A stretch of 64,000 nt of DNA from Leisingera sp. ANG-M1. Lineage in GTDB: Bacteria > Pseudomonadota > Alphaproteobacteria > Rhodobacterales > Rhodobacteraceae. The stretch covers positions 1 through 64,000 of the forward strand of contig NZ_JWLC01000005.1 of the NCBI RefSeq assembly GCF_000813745.1, written 5' to 3'. The notes beneath the pieces were generated by a model, which searched no databases, was not told the origin of the DNA, and saw nothing but the letters and a program-made list of their open reading frames with translations. The position numbers and the translations under genes were made by a program. This document shows, piece by piece, positions 24,885 to 33,695 of this stretch (within the stretch, counting starts at the first letter, position 1; every line of letters begins with the position of its first letter).

Positions 24885-25883
24885 TTGAAAAATGCAACCA
24901 TTTACAAGGGTTTGATAGGTTTGGGTAAAATCAAGGACAACCTGCAAAGCCGCGAAGTGCAGCTTTTTGACATGTACGGGGACCCGCCGCAGTTCACGTT
25001 GCATGAAATGAGACTGGTATTCCGTACCAGGATTTTCCTGAATTACGCCGCGGCGGTGGTGCTGCTGCTGACCGCGTTCGACACCCACGGCTACCGCGCC
25101 GGGGGGATGCACCTGGCTGCAAACGTGTTCCTGTGGGCGGTGTGCGTGGCCTGTTATGTCACGGTTTACGCGGCGGTGCTGGCGGCCTGGGTGGCGCTGG
25201 CGCCGGGCGGGCGTGTGGTGCGGCTGTTCCGGCTGGTGCCGATGACGGCAGCAATGTCGCTGACCACGGTGGTGGTGCTGGCGATGGCCGCGCAATATTC
25301 CATGCTGGCCTTTGGCATGCCTGCGCTGATGCGGCATATTCCCTATAATCTGCTGCTGAGTTTCACCTTTGAATCGCTGCTGGTTCTGTTCATCCTGCCC
25401 CACATCGACACAAGCCTGGGCCTGGGCCTGTACCGCAAGGCTGAGCGGGCGGCGGAACCCGCAGCGGCGCCGTCTGCCGCGCCTGCCGCAGTGACCGAGG
25501 AATGGATTGAGGACCCGGTTCAGGATCCCTCTCCGGCGGCAGAGCCTGCTTCCGCGCGCCCGGTGGTTCTGGGCGGCAAAAGCTTCGCTTTGGAGGACCT
25601 GCGCTACGTGAAGTCGGAGGAGCATTATCTGCGGGTCGCTACACAGACCGGGCAGCAGACCTTGCGCGGGCGACTGGGCGACTTGATTGCGCAGGTGCCG
25701 GCCGGAGCGGGCATCCAGCCGCACCGCTCCTGGTGGGTGGCGCGTGCGGCCGTGGCGGGGCTGAAACGCGGCAGCCAAAGCGATGTGCTGCTGCTGGAAG
25801 AGGGCATCCGGGTGCCGGTCGCACGCGGCCGCCGGGCCCAGGTGCGCGAGACCGCCCGGGATTGGCAGATCACCGAGCATTAG
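24885..25883 (+). CDS. membrane-bound LytTR-domain transcriptional regulator
   Basis: A protein of up to 332 residues. About four membrane helices lie at residues 48-170 (IFLNYAAAVVLLLTAF; MHLAANVFLWAVCVACYVTV; TAAMSLTTVVVLAMAAQ; YNLLLSFTFESLLVLFIL). A Pro/Ala linker leads to a C-terminal LytTR DNA-binding domain from about residue 230 (LEDLRYVKSEEHYLRVAT; IQPHRSWWVARAAV; VPVARGRRAQV). There is no receiver domain, so it is a one-component regulator sensing at the membrane. The start is uncertain: no good ribosome site precedes the first ATG, and starts within 90 bases downstream are possible. The target is unknown. Confidence 0.8.
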   Translation: MKNATIYKGLIGLGKIKDNLQSREVQLFDMYGDPPQFTLHEMRLVFRTRIFLNYAAAVVLLLTAFDTHGYRAGGMHLAANVFLWAVCVACYVTVYAAVLAAWVALAPGGRVVRLFRLVPMTAAMSLTTVVVLAMAAQYSMLAFGMPALMRHIPYNLLLSFTFESLLVLFILPHIDTSLGLGLYRKAERAAEPAAAPSAAPAAVTEEWIEDPVQDPSPAAEPASARPVVLGGKSFALEDLRYVKSEEHYLRVATQTGQQTLRGRLGDLIAQVPAGAGIQPHRSWWVARAAVAGLKRGSQSDVLLLEEGIRVPVARGRRAQVRETARDWQITEH

Positions 25884-25935
25884 GGTCCAGCCTTAGGGCC
25901 GGCCGGCTGCAACCGTGTGCGCGGAGCAGAAATGA

Positions 25936-25970
25936 AAACGCCCCTCCGGCTGGAAACCGGGAGGGGCGGC
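25936..25970 (-). terminator. Rho-independent terminator of the HD-domain gene
   Basis: On the minus strand CGCCCCTCC, a 12-base loop region and GGAGGGGCG form a 9-bp stem followed by TTTTC, 57 bases after the stop of the HD gene. Confidence 0.8.
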
Positions 25971-26026
25971 GCCTGGCCCATGCCAGGACAAGGACGGGGA
26001 GAGGTGGTCCGTCCCGAGAGAGCGGA

Positions 26027-26617
26027 TCAGTCGTTGGCGGTTTCGGCCAGCTCCATATGGCCCCAGCCGCGCGACAGCACCTTGCGCAGGATCGGCTCGA
26101 AGAACTCCAGCGGCTTGGTCGGGTAGTCCGGGTCAAAGGCGCATTGGTCGTATTTCTCGCAGAAATAACGGCAGTCTTCCCAATAGGGGCTGTCGCGGTA
26201 CTTGTCCCGGGCGTTGCGGTCGCCGCCGAAGTGGTGGTTGTAGTAGAAGCCCTGGAACACGCAGTGATGCTTGAGGATCCAGTAGGTCTTCTCGCTGACA
26301 TAGGGCTTCATCATCGCCGCCGACAGCTCGCCGTGGTTGTAGGGGGACAGGATGTCGCCGGTGTCATGCACCAGGGCAGCCACGATAATCTCGTCATCGG
26401 CGCCGTCCTCATAGGCGCGGGTCGCGGCCTGCAGGCTGTGCTGATAGCGGTTCACCGGGTAGGGGGTCCAGTCCTCGTCCAGCGAGCGGATGGCGTCCAG
26501 GATGCGGTCGGGCAGGGCGGCGTTATAGGCCTCCTCATAGGCTTCCACCGCGGCCCAGTCTTCGGGCGTGGCTTCTTCGAAACTGGTCCAGGTTGGCTTG
26601 TGGCTTTTGTCCAGCAT
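26027..26617 (-). CDS. HD-domain protein related to PhnZ/MIOX-type diiron oxygenases
   Basis: A 196-residue HD-domain protein. Candidate metal ligands are His60 (YQHSLQAA), His84-Asp85 (ALVHDTGD), His95 (NHGELSA), His117 or His118 (ILKHHCVF) and Asp157. The stretch QHSLQAATRAYEDGADDE followed by VAALVHD closely resembles PhnZ, the mixed-valence diiron oxygenase that splits a 2-amino-1-hydroxyethylphosphonate, including the 24-residue spacing from first His to the HD pair. The PhnZ substrate residues Tyr24/Glu27 are not evidently conserved, so the substrate may differ, and plain phosphohydrolase activity remains possible. AAAGGA precedes the ATG; the gene is divergent from a LysR gene (98 bases between starts). 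Confidence 0.82.
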   Translation of the reverse strand: MLDKSHKPTWTSFEEATPEDWAAVEAYEEAYNAALPDRILDAIRSLDEDWTPYPVNRYQHSLQAATRAYEDGADDEIIVAALVHDTGDILSPYNHGELSAAMMKPYVSEKTYWILKHHCVFQGFYYNHHFGGDRNARDKYRDSPYWEDCRYFCEKYDQCAFDPDYPTKPLEFFEPILRKVLSRGWGHMELAETAND

Positions 26618-26715
26618 GTCGCGAGTCCTTTGGTTGATCTGGGGGCAGGGTAGCGAAAGCAGAGTGAGCAGGAAAACGAATTGATTTGTTCAATCCGAGC
26701 AGAAATAGTGATCAC

Positions 26716-27567
26716 ATGCAGATCAACGCTTTTGAGACTTTTCTGGCTATAGAGGCCGCGGGCAGTTTTCACGGTGCTGCGCGGGAATTGAACATCACCC
26801 AGACGGCGGTCAGCGCCCGGATCAAGGCGCTGGAGGAGGCCTTGGGCGCCACCCTGTTTGAGCGGGGGCCGGGCGGCACCAGGCTGTCGGCGGCAGGGCG
26901 GCAGTTCCTGCCTTACGCCGAGCAGATGATCCGCACCTGGGAGTTTGTTTCCGGCGATTTGCGGGCGAGCCTGGCGGGCCGGGTGTCGCTGCGGCTGGGG
27001 GCGCAGCTGTCGGTTTGGGATCCTTTGCTGGTCGATGTGGCGGTGTGGCTGGAGCGGGCCCGCGGCGCGGTGCCGTTCACGCTGAACTATGACCATGGTC
27101 TGAACATGGCAGAGGCGGTGGCGCGCAGGCTCTTGGACCTGGCGATTGTCAATGAGGTGCCGGCGGGCACCCGCCTGGGGGTCGAGGAGCTGCCGCCCGA
27201 GACGCTGGTGCTGGTGTCGGACCGTCCGCTGCGGCTGGGCCGGGATGAGCTGCCTTTGTTCATCAACCTCGAGTTTGGAAATGAATACACTGCCCAGCTG
27301 CAGCAGGTGCTGCCGCAGCGCAGCCGCCAGCACATCGTGCTGGGCAATGCGCCGATGGGGCTGCGGTATTTGATGAAGCGGGGCGGCATGGGGTATTTTC
27401 CGGCCTATATGGCAGCAGAGGCGCTGGCGGCGGCGCAGATCCACAAGGTGGAGGATGCACCGCAAATCAGTCTGAGCTGCAAGGCGCTGTATCTGGCGGA
27501 CAACCCGGCGCTGGAGCAGATCCTCCAGGTGCTGCAGGGGCTGAGGGAGGTCCGGGCCGGCGGTTAG
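26716..27567 (+). CDS. LysR-family transcriptional regulator
   Basis: A 283-residue regulator: winged helix at residues 1-60 (FLAIEAAGSFHGAARELN, ITQTAVSARIKALEEALG) and LysR effector domain after residue 90. The effector half is shortened and lacks the usual central motifs. The ATG used gives the standard LysR start; a start ten codons upstream has no better support. It is divergent from the PhnZ-like HD gene and is its likely regulator. Confidence 0.9.
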   Translation: MQINAFETFLAIEAAGSFHGAARELNITQTAVSARIKALEEALGATLFERGPGGTRLSAAGRQFLPYAEQMIRTWEFVSGDLRASLAGRVSLRLGAQLSVWDPLLVDVAVWLERARGAVPFTLNYDHGLNMAEAVARRLLDLAIVNEVPAGTRLGVEELPPETLVLVSDRPLRLGRDELPLFINLEFGNEYTAQLQQVLPQRSRQHIVLGNAPMGLRYLMKRGGMGYFPAYMAAEALAAAQIHKVEDAPQISLSCKALYLADNPALEQILQVLQGLREVRAGG

Positions 27568-27616
27568 TTCAGAAAATTCCGGGCGGGGCTTCGGCAGCTG
27601 AGGGAGGAGGACGACC

Positions 27617-28036
27617 ATGACACGACTGACAGGCCGCTGCCAATGCGGAGCCATTGCCTGGTCCGCGGACGGTCCCGTCCTGTGGGCGGGCCATTGCCAT
27701 TGCGACAGCTGCCGCCGGGCCAGCTCTGCCGCCTTCACCAGTTTCTTCGGAGTGCAGCGCGCAGGTGTTGCTTGGCGGGGCGCGCCTGCTGTCAACCGGT
27801 CCTCTGCCGCGGTGGAGCGCGGGTTCTGTGCCGCCTGCGGAACGCAGCTGTTCTACCGATCCACGCGTTGGCCTACGGAAACCCACCTGTTTGCCGCAAC
27901 GCTGGATGACCCGGTCCAGTTCCAGCCCAAGGCGCATTTCCACTGGGCTGAGCGGGTATCCTGGGTGCAGGTTGCAGACAGCTTGCCGAAATTTGCAGGT
28001 TCGGCCGAGGGAGCCGAGCCAGTGGAGAACGGCTGA
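27617..28036 (+). CDS. GFA-family zinc protein (glutathione-dependent formaldehyde-activating-like)
   Basis: A 139-residue protein with the Mss4-like zinc fold of the GFA family: CQCGAIAW near residue 8, HCHCDSCRR near residue 26, and FCAACGTQL near residue 92 supply the structural and active-site Cys. The founding member was proposed to condense formaldehyde and glutathione, but most members have no assigned reaction. It has a strong GGGAGGAGG site and abuts the converging AhpD-like gene with no gap. Confidence 0.88.
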   Translation: MTRLTGRCQCGAIAWSADGPVLWAGHCHCDSCRRASSAAFTSFFGVQRAGVAWRGAPAVNRSSAAVERGFCAACGTQLFYRSTRWPTETHLFAATLDDPVQFQPKAHFHWAERVSWVQVADSLPKFAGSAEGAEPVENG

Positions 28037-28372
28037 TCAGCGGGTCAGCTGGTGGTAGCACTCCATCGCTTTGGCGGCATACATCATCGCCGGGCCGCCG
28101 CCCATCTGGATTGACATCGCCAGCACATCCCCAACCTCTTCCTGGCTGGCCCCGGCCTTGACCAGCGCTTCCACATGCAGGGCAATGCAATCCTCGCAAC
28201 GCAGGGCAACTGCGATGCCCAGGGCCACGAATTCCTTCTGCTTGAACTCCAGCACACCGCCCTGTTTCACCGATTTGCCAAGAGCGCCAAAGGCCTGAGC
28301 GGTTTCCGGAATGGCGCCGTTCAGAGTACGCAGGCGGCTGCGAGTCTCATCCAGTTTCTCGTGCCAGCTCAT
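28037..28372 (-). CDS. carboxymuconolactone decarboxylase/AhpD-like protein
   Basis: A 111-residue all-helical protein of the CMD family. The redox-type motif CEDCIALHVEAL (Cys-x-x-Cys-x-x-x-His, near residues 59-66) is the AhpD active-site pattern, suggesting a peroxidase-supporting disulfide reductase rather than a decarboxylase. GGAGAA precedes the ATG. It lies 70 bases after the methyltransferase gene on the same strand and may be the last gene of that group. Confidence 0.88.
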   Translation of the reverse strand: MSWHEKLDETRSRLRTLNGAIPETAQAFGALGKSVKQGGVLEFKQKEFVALGIAVALRCEDCIALHVEALVKAGASQEEVGDVLAMSIQMGGGPAMMYAAKAMECYHQLTR

Positions 28373-28442
28373 GTCATTTCTCCATACACATTCTGTTTGA
28401 GAGATGTGTATGGATCTGCCGGAGGCGCGGCTTTGATCCAGG

Positions 28443-29099
28443 TCAGAAGGGGGGCTTTTCGGACACCAGCGCCAGGTTGTTGGCGGGCATTTCCACTGCC
28501 TGCAGCAGATCCAGTCCGGCGCCCTGCAGCCAGTCTATCGTATCGAAATCGTCCTTGTAGCCGGTCTCGGGGTCGTGGGCAGTGAGTGTCGCGTGAAAGC
28601 GCTGGTCGCCGTCGCTGGTCAGCTCGCCGCCGCGCATGAAGGGGCCGTAGATCACGAAGCGCCCGCCCGGGGCGAGGGCAGCGGCGGCCTCGCGGATGAG
28701 GATGCGGGCTTCGCCTTCGCTGATCAGATGCAGGAGGTTCACCAGCACGATCAGGTCCTGGCCTGCGTGCGCGGCTCCCCAGCCGGGCGCGGTGGCGTCT
28801 AGGACGAGGGCCGGGGAGATATTGGTGAGCCCGCTGTCTGCGGCATAGGCCTGGATACTGGCGCGGCGGGCCTCGTCCACTTCGGTCGGCTGCCAGTGCA
28901 GGCCAGGCAAGCGGGCGGCATAAGCCACGGCGTGCTGGCCGGTGCCGCTGGCGATTTCCAGTGCGCGGCCTTTGGCCGGTGCAAATCCGGCCAGAAGATC
29001 GCACAGCACGTCCGCGTTGCGGGCGGCGGCGGGCGCAAAGAGCTTGCCGTCCTGCGGTGCGGCGACCGAAGCGGCGCCGGGAACGGACCGAACCGGCAT
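28443..29099 (-). CDS. SAM-dependent methyltransferase, DUF938 family
   Basis: A 218-residue class I methyltransferase-like protein. The SAM-binding loop is ALEIASGTGQHAVAYAARLP near residues 46-65, with the acidic end of strand 2 at PTEVDEARRAS and motif IV at LIVLVNLLHLI. DUF938 proteins are widespread in proteobacteria with no agreed substrate. The ATG overlaps the stop of the preceding flavoprotein gene as TGATG. Confidence 0.88.
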   Translation of the reverse strand: MPVRSVPGAASVAAPQDGKLFAPAAARNADVLCDLLAGFAPAKGRALEIASGTGQHAVAYAARLPGLHWQPTEVDEARRASIQAYAADSGLTNISPALVLDATAPGWGAAHAGQDLIVLVNLLHLISEGEARILIREAAAALAPGGRFVIYGPFMRGGELTSDGDQRFHATLTAHDPETGYKDDFDTIDWLQGAGLDLLQAVEMPANNLALVSEKPPF

Positions 29100-30169
29100 C
29101 AGCGCAGCCTCGCCGGAGACAAGGCAGCGACGGCGGCGGCGTCCAGTGCAGGCTGCCGGTCCGCGACCAGGTCTGCCAGCAGCTGCGCCGCGGCGGGCGA
29201 GGTTTGCACGCCATAGCCGCCCTGGCCCGCGCTCCAGATGAAGCCTGGGTGCGCAGGGTCCGGTCCCAGCACCAGCGCGCCGTCGGGGGCAAAGCTGCGC
29301 AGGCCGGCCCAGCTGGTTTCAACCCGGGTGACCGGCTCGGTCACGTTTTCCTCATAGCGGGCCAGGCCCTCGGCCAGTACCATGTCGTCCGCATAAGCGT
29401 CGTGGGGATCAACCGGCTCGGCCTCGGCCGGGGAGACCAGCAGCTTGCCGGCATCCGGTTTCGCATACCAGGTTTCACCAGCCCCCATAATCATCGGCCA
29501 GGAGGTCACGTCATGGCCGCCCGGGGCGGGCAGCCGTGCCATCGAGCGGCGTTTGGGCTGCAGCCCGATGGGGGTAGCGCCTGCCATCACGGCGATCCGG
29601 TCGGCCCAGGCACCAGCGGCATTGACAAGCTGCCTGGCTTCATAGGTTTCACCGCCTGCGGTGACCTGCCATCCGGCGGCGGTGCGGGTAATGGCTGTGA
29701 CCGGCGCGCGGGTTTTGATGACGGCGCCATTGGCGCGGGCCGCCTTGGCAAAACCCTGCAGCAGCAGGTCGGCGTCCAGGTCCTGGGCATCGGCGTGAAA
29801 ACCCGCCATGGTGACGCGTTCGGGGTGCAGGATCGGGACTTTGGCGCGGGCCTCTTCGCCCGAGATCGGCTCCAGATCCAGCTCTTTCAGGCCCTGAGCA
29901 AAAACCTCGGCGTTCTGCGGACCGCCCACCAGCATGAAGCCGCGCGGCGACAGGCAGCCCTGGGCTTGGTGATGCGCGGCGCTGGCGCGGGACAATTCCA
30001 CCACCGGTGCTGGCCCGTAGGTCTCGGCAAACATCGCAGCGGAACGCCCCGAGGCATGGTAGCCAAGCGCGTCTTCCATCTCCAGCAGGGTGACGCTGCC
30101 GAGTTCCGACAGCCGTGCGGCTGCTCCGGTTCCGGCAAGCCCGCCGCCAATGACGAGGAAATCCTGCAT
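29099..30169 (-). CDS. FAD-dependent oxidoreductase (DAO family, DadA/glycine oxidase-like)
   Basis: A 356-residue flavoprotein. The FAD motif begins the protein (FLVIGGGLAGTGAAARLSE), and the DAO C-terminal region is seen as GQGGYGVQTSPAAAQLLADL. It probably oxidises an amine or D-amino acid. The upstream frame extends to 30304 but only the ATG chosen gives a start directly before the dinucleotide fold; it lies 4 bases after the aldo-keto reductase stop. Middle gene of a compact three-gene operon (aldo-keto reductase, this gene, DUF938). Confidence 0.88.
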   Translation of the reverse strand: MQDFLVIGGGLAGTGAAARLSELGSVTLLEMEDALGYHASGRSAAMFAETYGPAPVVELSRASAAHHQAQGCLSPRGFMLVGGPQNAEVFAQGLKELDLEPISGEEARAKVPILHPERVTMAGFHADAQDLDADLLLQGFAKAARANGAVIKTRAPVTAITRTAAGWQVTAGGETYEARQLVNAAGAWADRIAVMAGATPIGLQPKRRSMARLPAPGGHDVTSWPMIMGAGETWYAKPDAGKLLVSPAEAEPVDPHDAYADDMVLAEGLARYEENVTEPVTRVETSWAGLRSFAPDGALVLGPDPAHPGFIWSAGQGGYGVQTSPAAAQLLADLVADRQPALDAAAVAALSPARLR

Positions 30170-30173
30170 AGGG

Positions 30174-31127
30174 TCAGCGCTCCTGTTCTTCCAGCCGGTC
30201 GGTGGCGGGTGCCGGGCGCGGGCTGAGGGATTCGATGGCCTGGTACAGCTCTGTGTCCATTTGGAAGTCCAGCGCCGCCAGAGAGGGCTGCAGTTGCTCT
30301 GCATTGCGGGCCGAGATGATCGGCATCGGCGCGGTGGGGTGGGCGGCGGCCCAGGCGACGGCGAGGGTGGCAGGGTCGGTGCCGCGCTGGGCGGCCAGCT
30401 CCATCAGGGCCTTGGCGGTTTCATGCATGACCGCGGGGCTGTAGCGGGTGCTGTAGCCCTTGTCCTCGGTGATGCGGCCGGTGCCGCCGGCGGCGTATTT
30501 GCCGGTCAGCAACCCGCCGCCCAAGGGGGAGTAGGGCGCCACGGCGATGCCCTGGTCAGCGCACATCGGCAGGATCTCAACCTCAACCTGGCGCTTTACC
30601 AGTGAGTACATCGGCTGGAGGATGTCCACGGTGATGCCGGAGGCGAGCCCGGCCATCTGCGCCTTCATCACCTGCCAGGCGGCAAAGTTCGACAGGCCTG
30701 TATAGCGGATCCTGCCCTCATCCTTGAGGGCGGCAAAGCAATCCATGGTTTCGCGCAGATCAGTGCCGGGATCGAACTTGTGCAGGTAAAGCACATCCAC
30801 GCTGTCTAGCTGCAGCCGCCGCAGGCAGGTGTCCAGCTGGGCACGCATGTTGGCGGCCCCTGCGCCGCCTTCGTAGGCGACCTTGGTGGCGATCAGCAGT
30901 TGGTCGCGCTCAGGTTTGATCAGCTCCCCCAGAATCTGTTCCGAGCGGCCCTCGGTATAGACCCAGGCGGTGTCGAAATGGGTGATGCCGGCGGCGCGGC
31001 TGGCGGCGTACATCTCTGCCGACTGGCGCTCATCGGCGCGGCCGCCGAACTGCATGCAGCCAAAGGCAAAGCGGCTGGCCGGGGTGCCATCGGGGCTGGT
31101 CAGAATCTGGCGTGCTGTCTGGGTCAT
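30174..31127 (-). CDS. aldo-keto reductase
   Basis: A 317-residue TIM-barrel NADPH reductase. The catalytic Asp and Tyr are in FDTAWVYTEGRSEQILGELI, the Lys in LLIATKVAYEGGAG, the His in DVLYLHKFDP; the NADPH-binding end includes PMPIISARNAEQLQ. It is closest by pattern to the YdhF/general-stress AKR groups. The ATG chosen skips 26 codons of an upstream extension that lacks the fold. First gene of the three-gene operon. Confidence 0.9.
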   Translation of the reverse strand: MTQTARQILTSPDGTPASRFAFGCMQFGGRADERQSAEMYAASRAAGITHFDTAWVYTEGRSEQILGELIKPERDQLLIATKVAYEGGAGAANMRAQLDTCLRRLQLDSVDVLYLHKFDPGTDLRETMDCFAALKDEGRIRYTGLSNFAAWQVMKAQMAGLASGITVDILQPMYSLVKRQVEVEILPMCADQGIAVAPYSPLGGGLLTGKYAAGGTGRITEDKGYSTRYSPAVMHETAKALMELAAQRGTDPATLAVAWAAAHPTAPMPIISARNAEQLQPSLAALDFQMDTELYQAIESLSPRPAPATDRLEEQER

Positions 31128-31293
31128 GCGGCGGAGCTTGGCACAGGGGCGGGCGGCTGGGAAGGCGGTTTTGCCAGCTTGTACGGTTGCCGTAGGATGC
31201 CACAATGCCGCCCGGTTTTGCTGCCATGCTGGAGCCTGGCAAATGGCCCGGTACCAGGCCCGGTACCAGGGCTGTGCGGAATGGAGAGTGAAT

Positions 31294-31884
31294 GTGAAAC
31301 AGTTTCTGATGATCGGGGCCGCTGCCCTGCTGGCCGCTTGCAGCCCGTTCGACGAGCCGGATTACTGGTCCGCCACCCGGACCGGCCACGGCGTGCAATC
31401 TGCAGTACAGGCACAGGCGCCGGCGGAAGAAGGCGCCGATTACCGCGCAGCCGCGCTGGCCGATGCGGGGTATTCCGGAGCCGCCATGCGGCCGGGGCTT
31501 CACAAAACCCTCACCGGAGCGCCCTGGCTTGTCGCCCACTCCGCGGGCTTTCAGGCGGGCGGGGTGCGGCAGACGGGACAGCTGGCTGCAGGCTCTGCTC
31601 TGACTTACATGGCGTCGGAGCGAAAGTCGCCCTATGCCGCCAAAACCCATCTGGGAGACGCCCAGACACGGTTCCGGATTGTCACCGTGGACGGCAGCAG
31701 CTTTGCGGTGCTGTTTGCCATTAACATGCCGAACAAAGAGCTGCGGGCCAAGGACAGCCCGGCGTTGCGGAACCTGACGGCGCATGTGGCGCGGATTTCT
31801 GGCTGCTCGGTGACCGGAGCCGCGGTGGCGCAACGCGACGGCGGGCTGGTGCACAGACTGGCCGCGCCGGTGCGCTGTTCCTAA
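31294..31884 (+). CDS. hypothetical lipoprotein
   Basis: A 196-residue protein starting at GTG after GGAGAG. The N-terminus KQFLMIGAAALLAACSPF is a lipoprotein signal with the lipobox LAAC; Cys at about residue 16 would be acylated. The rest is soluble, with no domain I recognise; two later Cys (SGCSV and PVRCS) may pair. An in-frame extension upstream overlaps the aldo-keto reductase on the other strand and is unlikely to be translated. Confidence 0.72.
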   Translation: MKQFLMIGAAALLAACSPFDEPDYWSATRTGHGVQSAVQAQAPAEEGADYRAAALADAGYSGAAMRPGLHKTLTGAPWLVAHSAGFQAGGVRQTGQLAAGSALTYMASERKSPYAAKTHLGDAQTRFRIVTVDGSSFAVLFAINMPNKELRAKDSPALRNLTAHVARISGCSVTGAAVAQRDGGLVHRLAAPVRCS

Positions 31885-32004
31885 GGGGCAGCCGGCGGGC
31901 GCGGCAAGCGGCTGGCCCGGCCTCGCCGGGCCGCGCCTGACCTATGTTCAGGGGAAGGCGCAGCTGCGCCCAGCCAAGGCCTGATGCGGTCTCAGATGAG
32001 CCGG

Positions 32005-32361
32005 TCAGTCTGCAAAACAGAGCTTATTGCCGTCCAGATCCCTGACATATGCGGAAAACCGCGGCCCGCGCTGGCCTGGCACCCCTTCGCAGGTGCCCCC
32101 CAGCTCAACCGCCCTTTGGTGCAGCCGTGCTGCTTCTTCAGCAGACCCGGTGCTGAACCCCACCATGGCGCCATTGCCGCTGGTGGCCGGTTCGCCGTTA
32201 AAGGGAAGGGCCGCGGCAAAGGCAAAATCGTCCCGCAGCCAGTAAGTCATTCTCGCGGAGGGTTGCACCTTGGCAAACCCTGAGTGTTCAAAAAGCGCGT
32301 CGTAGAATTCGACCGACGCGTCCATGTCGTTGGTTCCAACAACGGCGTAATTCATTTTCAC
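32005..32361 (-). CDS. VOC-family (glyoxalase/bleomycin-resistance fold) protein
   Basis: A 118-residue protein with the paired beta-alpha-beta-beta-beta modules of the vicinal oxygen chelate fold: AVVGTNDMDASVEFYDALF at the start and the closing strand FSAYVRDLDGNKLCFAD. Substrate and metal use are unknown. The GTG start used follows GGAG by seven bases; an ATG two codons later is the alternative. Confidence 0.85.
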   Translation of the reverse strand: MKMNYAVVGTNDMDASVEFYDALFEHSGFAKVQPSARMTYWLRDDFAFAAALPFNGEPATSGNGAMVGFSTGSAEEAARLHQRAVELGGTCEGVPGQRGPRFSAYVRDLDGNKLCFAD

Positions 32362-32511
32362 AGGCAATCTCCAATATGCGTGCCGGGTTTCCGGGCAGCA
32401 AAAATCCGGTGAAAGAGACTGCCGGCCGGCTTGTGGGCGGGTGTAACCGCATGTCTGTGACAGGGTGTGTCAGCAGTCTGCCAGGCGCATCAATGTCTTG
32501 CCGTCAAAAGG

Positions 32512-32538
32512 AAAGGCCCGCCTGAATGGCGGGCCTTT
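32512..32538. terminator. Rho-independent terminator of the xdh-nucleoside transporter operon
   Basis: AAAGGCCCGCC, loop TGAAT and GGCGGGCCTTT form an 11-bp stem; on the minus strand it is followed by CCTTTTGAC. It lies 20 bases after the stop of the BMP gene. Confidence 0.85.
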
Positions 32539-32558
32539 CACATGTCAGGTGCAGCGGC

Positions 32559-33632
32559 TTACTGCGGGATGTCGCCTTCCAGGCCTTCGACATAGAAGTT
32601 CATGCCTGCCAGGGTTCCGTCATCGGCGGTTTCGCCCTCTGCCAGCCAGTCGGAGCCGTCCTGCTTTTTGATCGGGCCGGTGAAGGCGTGGTAGGAGCCA
32701 TCCGCCAGCGAGTCCTTGATCGCCAGGGCAGCGGCTTTTACATCCGCCGGAACCGCGTCGGAGATCTCGCCGATGCCCACCATGCCGGCGCCGATGCCGT
32801 CCCAGGTGTCCTTGCTCTCCCAGGTGCCGTCGATCACGGCCTTGGTGCGGGCGATGTAGTAGGGCGCCCAGTCATCGATGATCGAGGAAACGCGCGGTTT
32901 CGGCGCGTATTCCGACATGTCGGAGGCCTGGCCGAAGGTGATCACGTTGCCTGCGGCCTGAGCGGCGGCCTGCGGTGCGGTGGAGTCGGTGTGCTGCAGG
33001 ATCACGTCAGCGCCCTGTTCAATCAGAACTTTTGCTGCGTCAGCCTCTTTCGCCGGGTCGAACCAGGTGAAGGCCCAGACGATCTTGAACTCGACGTTGG
33101 GGTTCACTTTCTTGGCGTGGATATAGGCGGAGTTGATTCCGCGGATCACTTCCGGGATCGGGTAGGAACCGATGTAGCCGATGATGTTGCTCTCGGTCAT
33201 GTGGCCCGCGATGGTGCCCTGAACCGCGCGCCCCTCATAAAAACGTGCGGAATAGGTCGAGACGTTGTCCGAACGCTTGTAGCCGGTGGCGTGCTCGAAT
33301 TTCACGTTCGGGAATTTCTTGGCGACGTTGATGGTCGGATCCATGTAGCCGAAGGAGGTGGTGAAGATCAGGTCGGCGCCTTCCAGCGCCATCTGGGTCA
33401 TCACGCGCTCGGCGTCCGGGCCTTCGGCGACGTTTTCAACGTATACGGTTTCGACCTTATCGCCGAATTCGGCCTCAACCGCCTTGCGGCCCTGGTCGTG
33501 CTCATAGGTCCAGCCACCGTCGCCGACGGGGCCGACATAGACAAAGCCTACCTTGGTGGTGTCGGCCATCGCTGCGCCTGCAGCCAGGCCAAGCGCCACG
33601 GCGGCGCTGGTCAGGAGGTTGGTCAGTTTCAT
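32559..33632 (-). CDS. BMP-family ABC transporter substrate-binding protein (nucleoside/purine)
   Basis: A 357-residue periplasmic receptor with signal peptide KLTNLLTSAAVALGLAAGAA ending MADTTKVGF. The BMP/PnrA fold is shown by VGFVYVGPVGDGGWTYEHDQ, IFTTSFGYMDPTINVAKKFP and the nucleoside-type ligand loop ending DDWAPYYIARTKAVIDGTW. BMP proteins of this type bind purine nucleosides. GGGGAG precedes the ATG. It is the last gene of the operon with xdhABC and the ABC subunits. Confidence 0.92.
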   Translation of the reverse strand: MKLTNLLTSAAVALGLAAGAAMADTTKVGFVYVGPVGDGGWTYEHDQGRKAVEAEFGDKVETVYVENVAEGPDAERVMTQMALEGADLIFTTSFGYMDPTINVAKKFPNVKFEHATGYKRSDNVSTYSARFYEGRAVQGTIAGHMTESNIIGYIGSYPIPEVIRGINSAYIHAKKVNPNVEFKIVWAFTWFDPAKEADAAKVLIEQGADVILQHTDSTAPQAAAQAAGNVITFGQASDMSEYAPKPRVSSIIDDWAPYYIARTKAVIDGTWESKDTWDGIGAGMVGIGEISDAVPADVKAAALAIKDSLADGSYHAFTGPIKKQDGSDWLAEGETADDGTLAGMNFYVEGLEGDIPQ

Positions 33633-33695
33633 CAAATTGCTCCCCAGTTTGGATATTTTGGCCCCGGGGCTCCCGGGGCAGTGAAAAGCCCCCCG

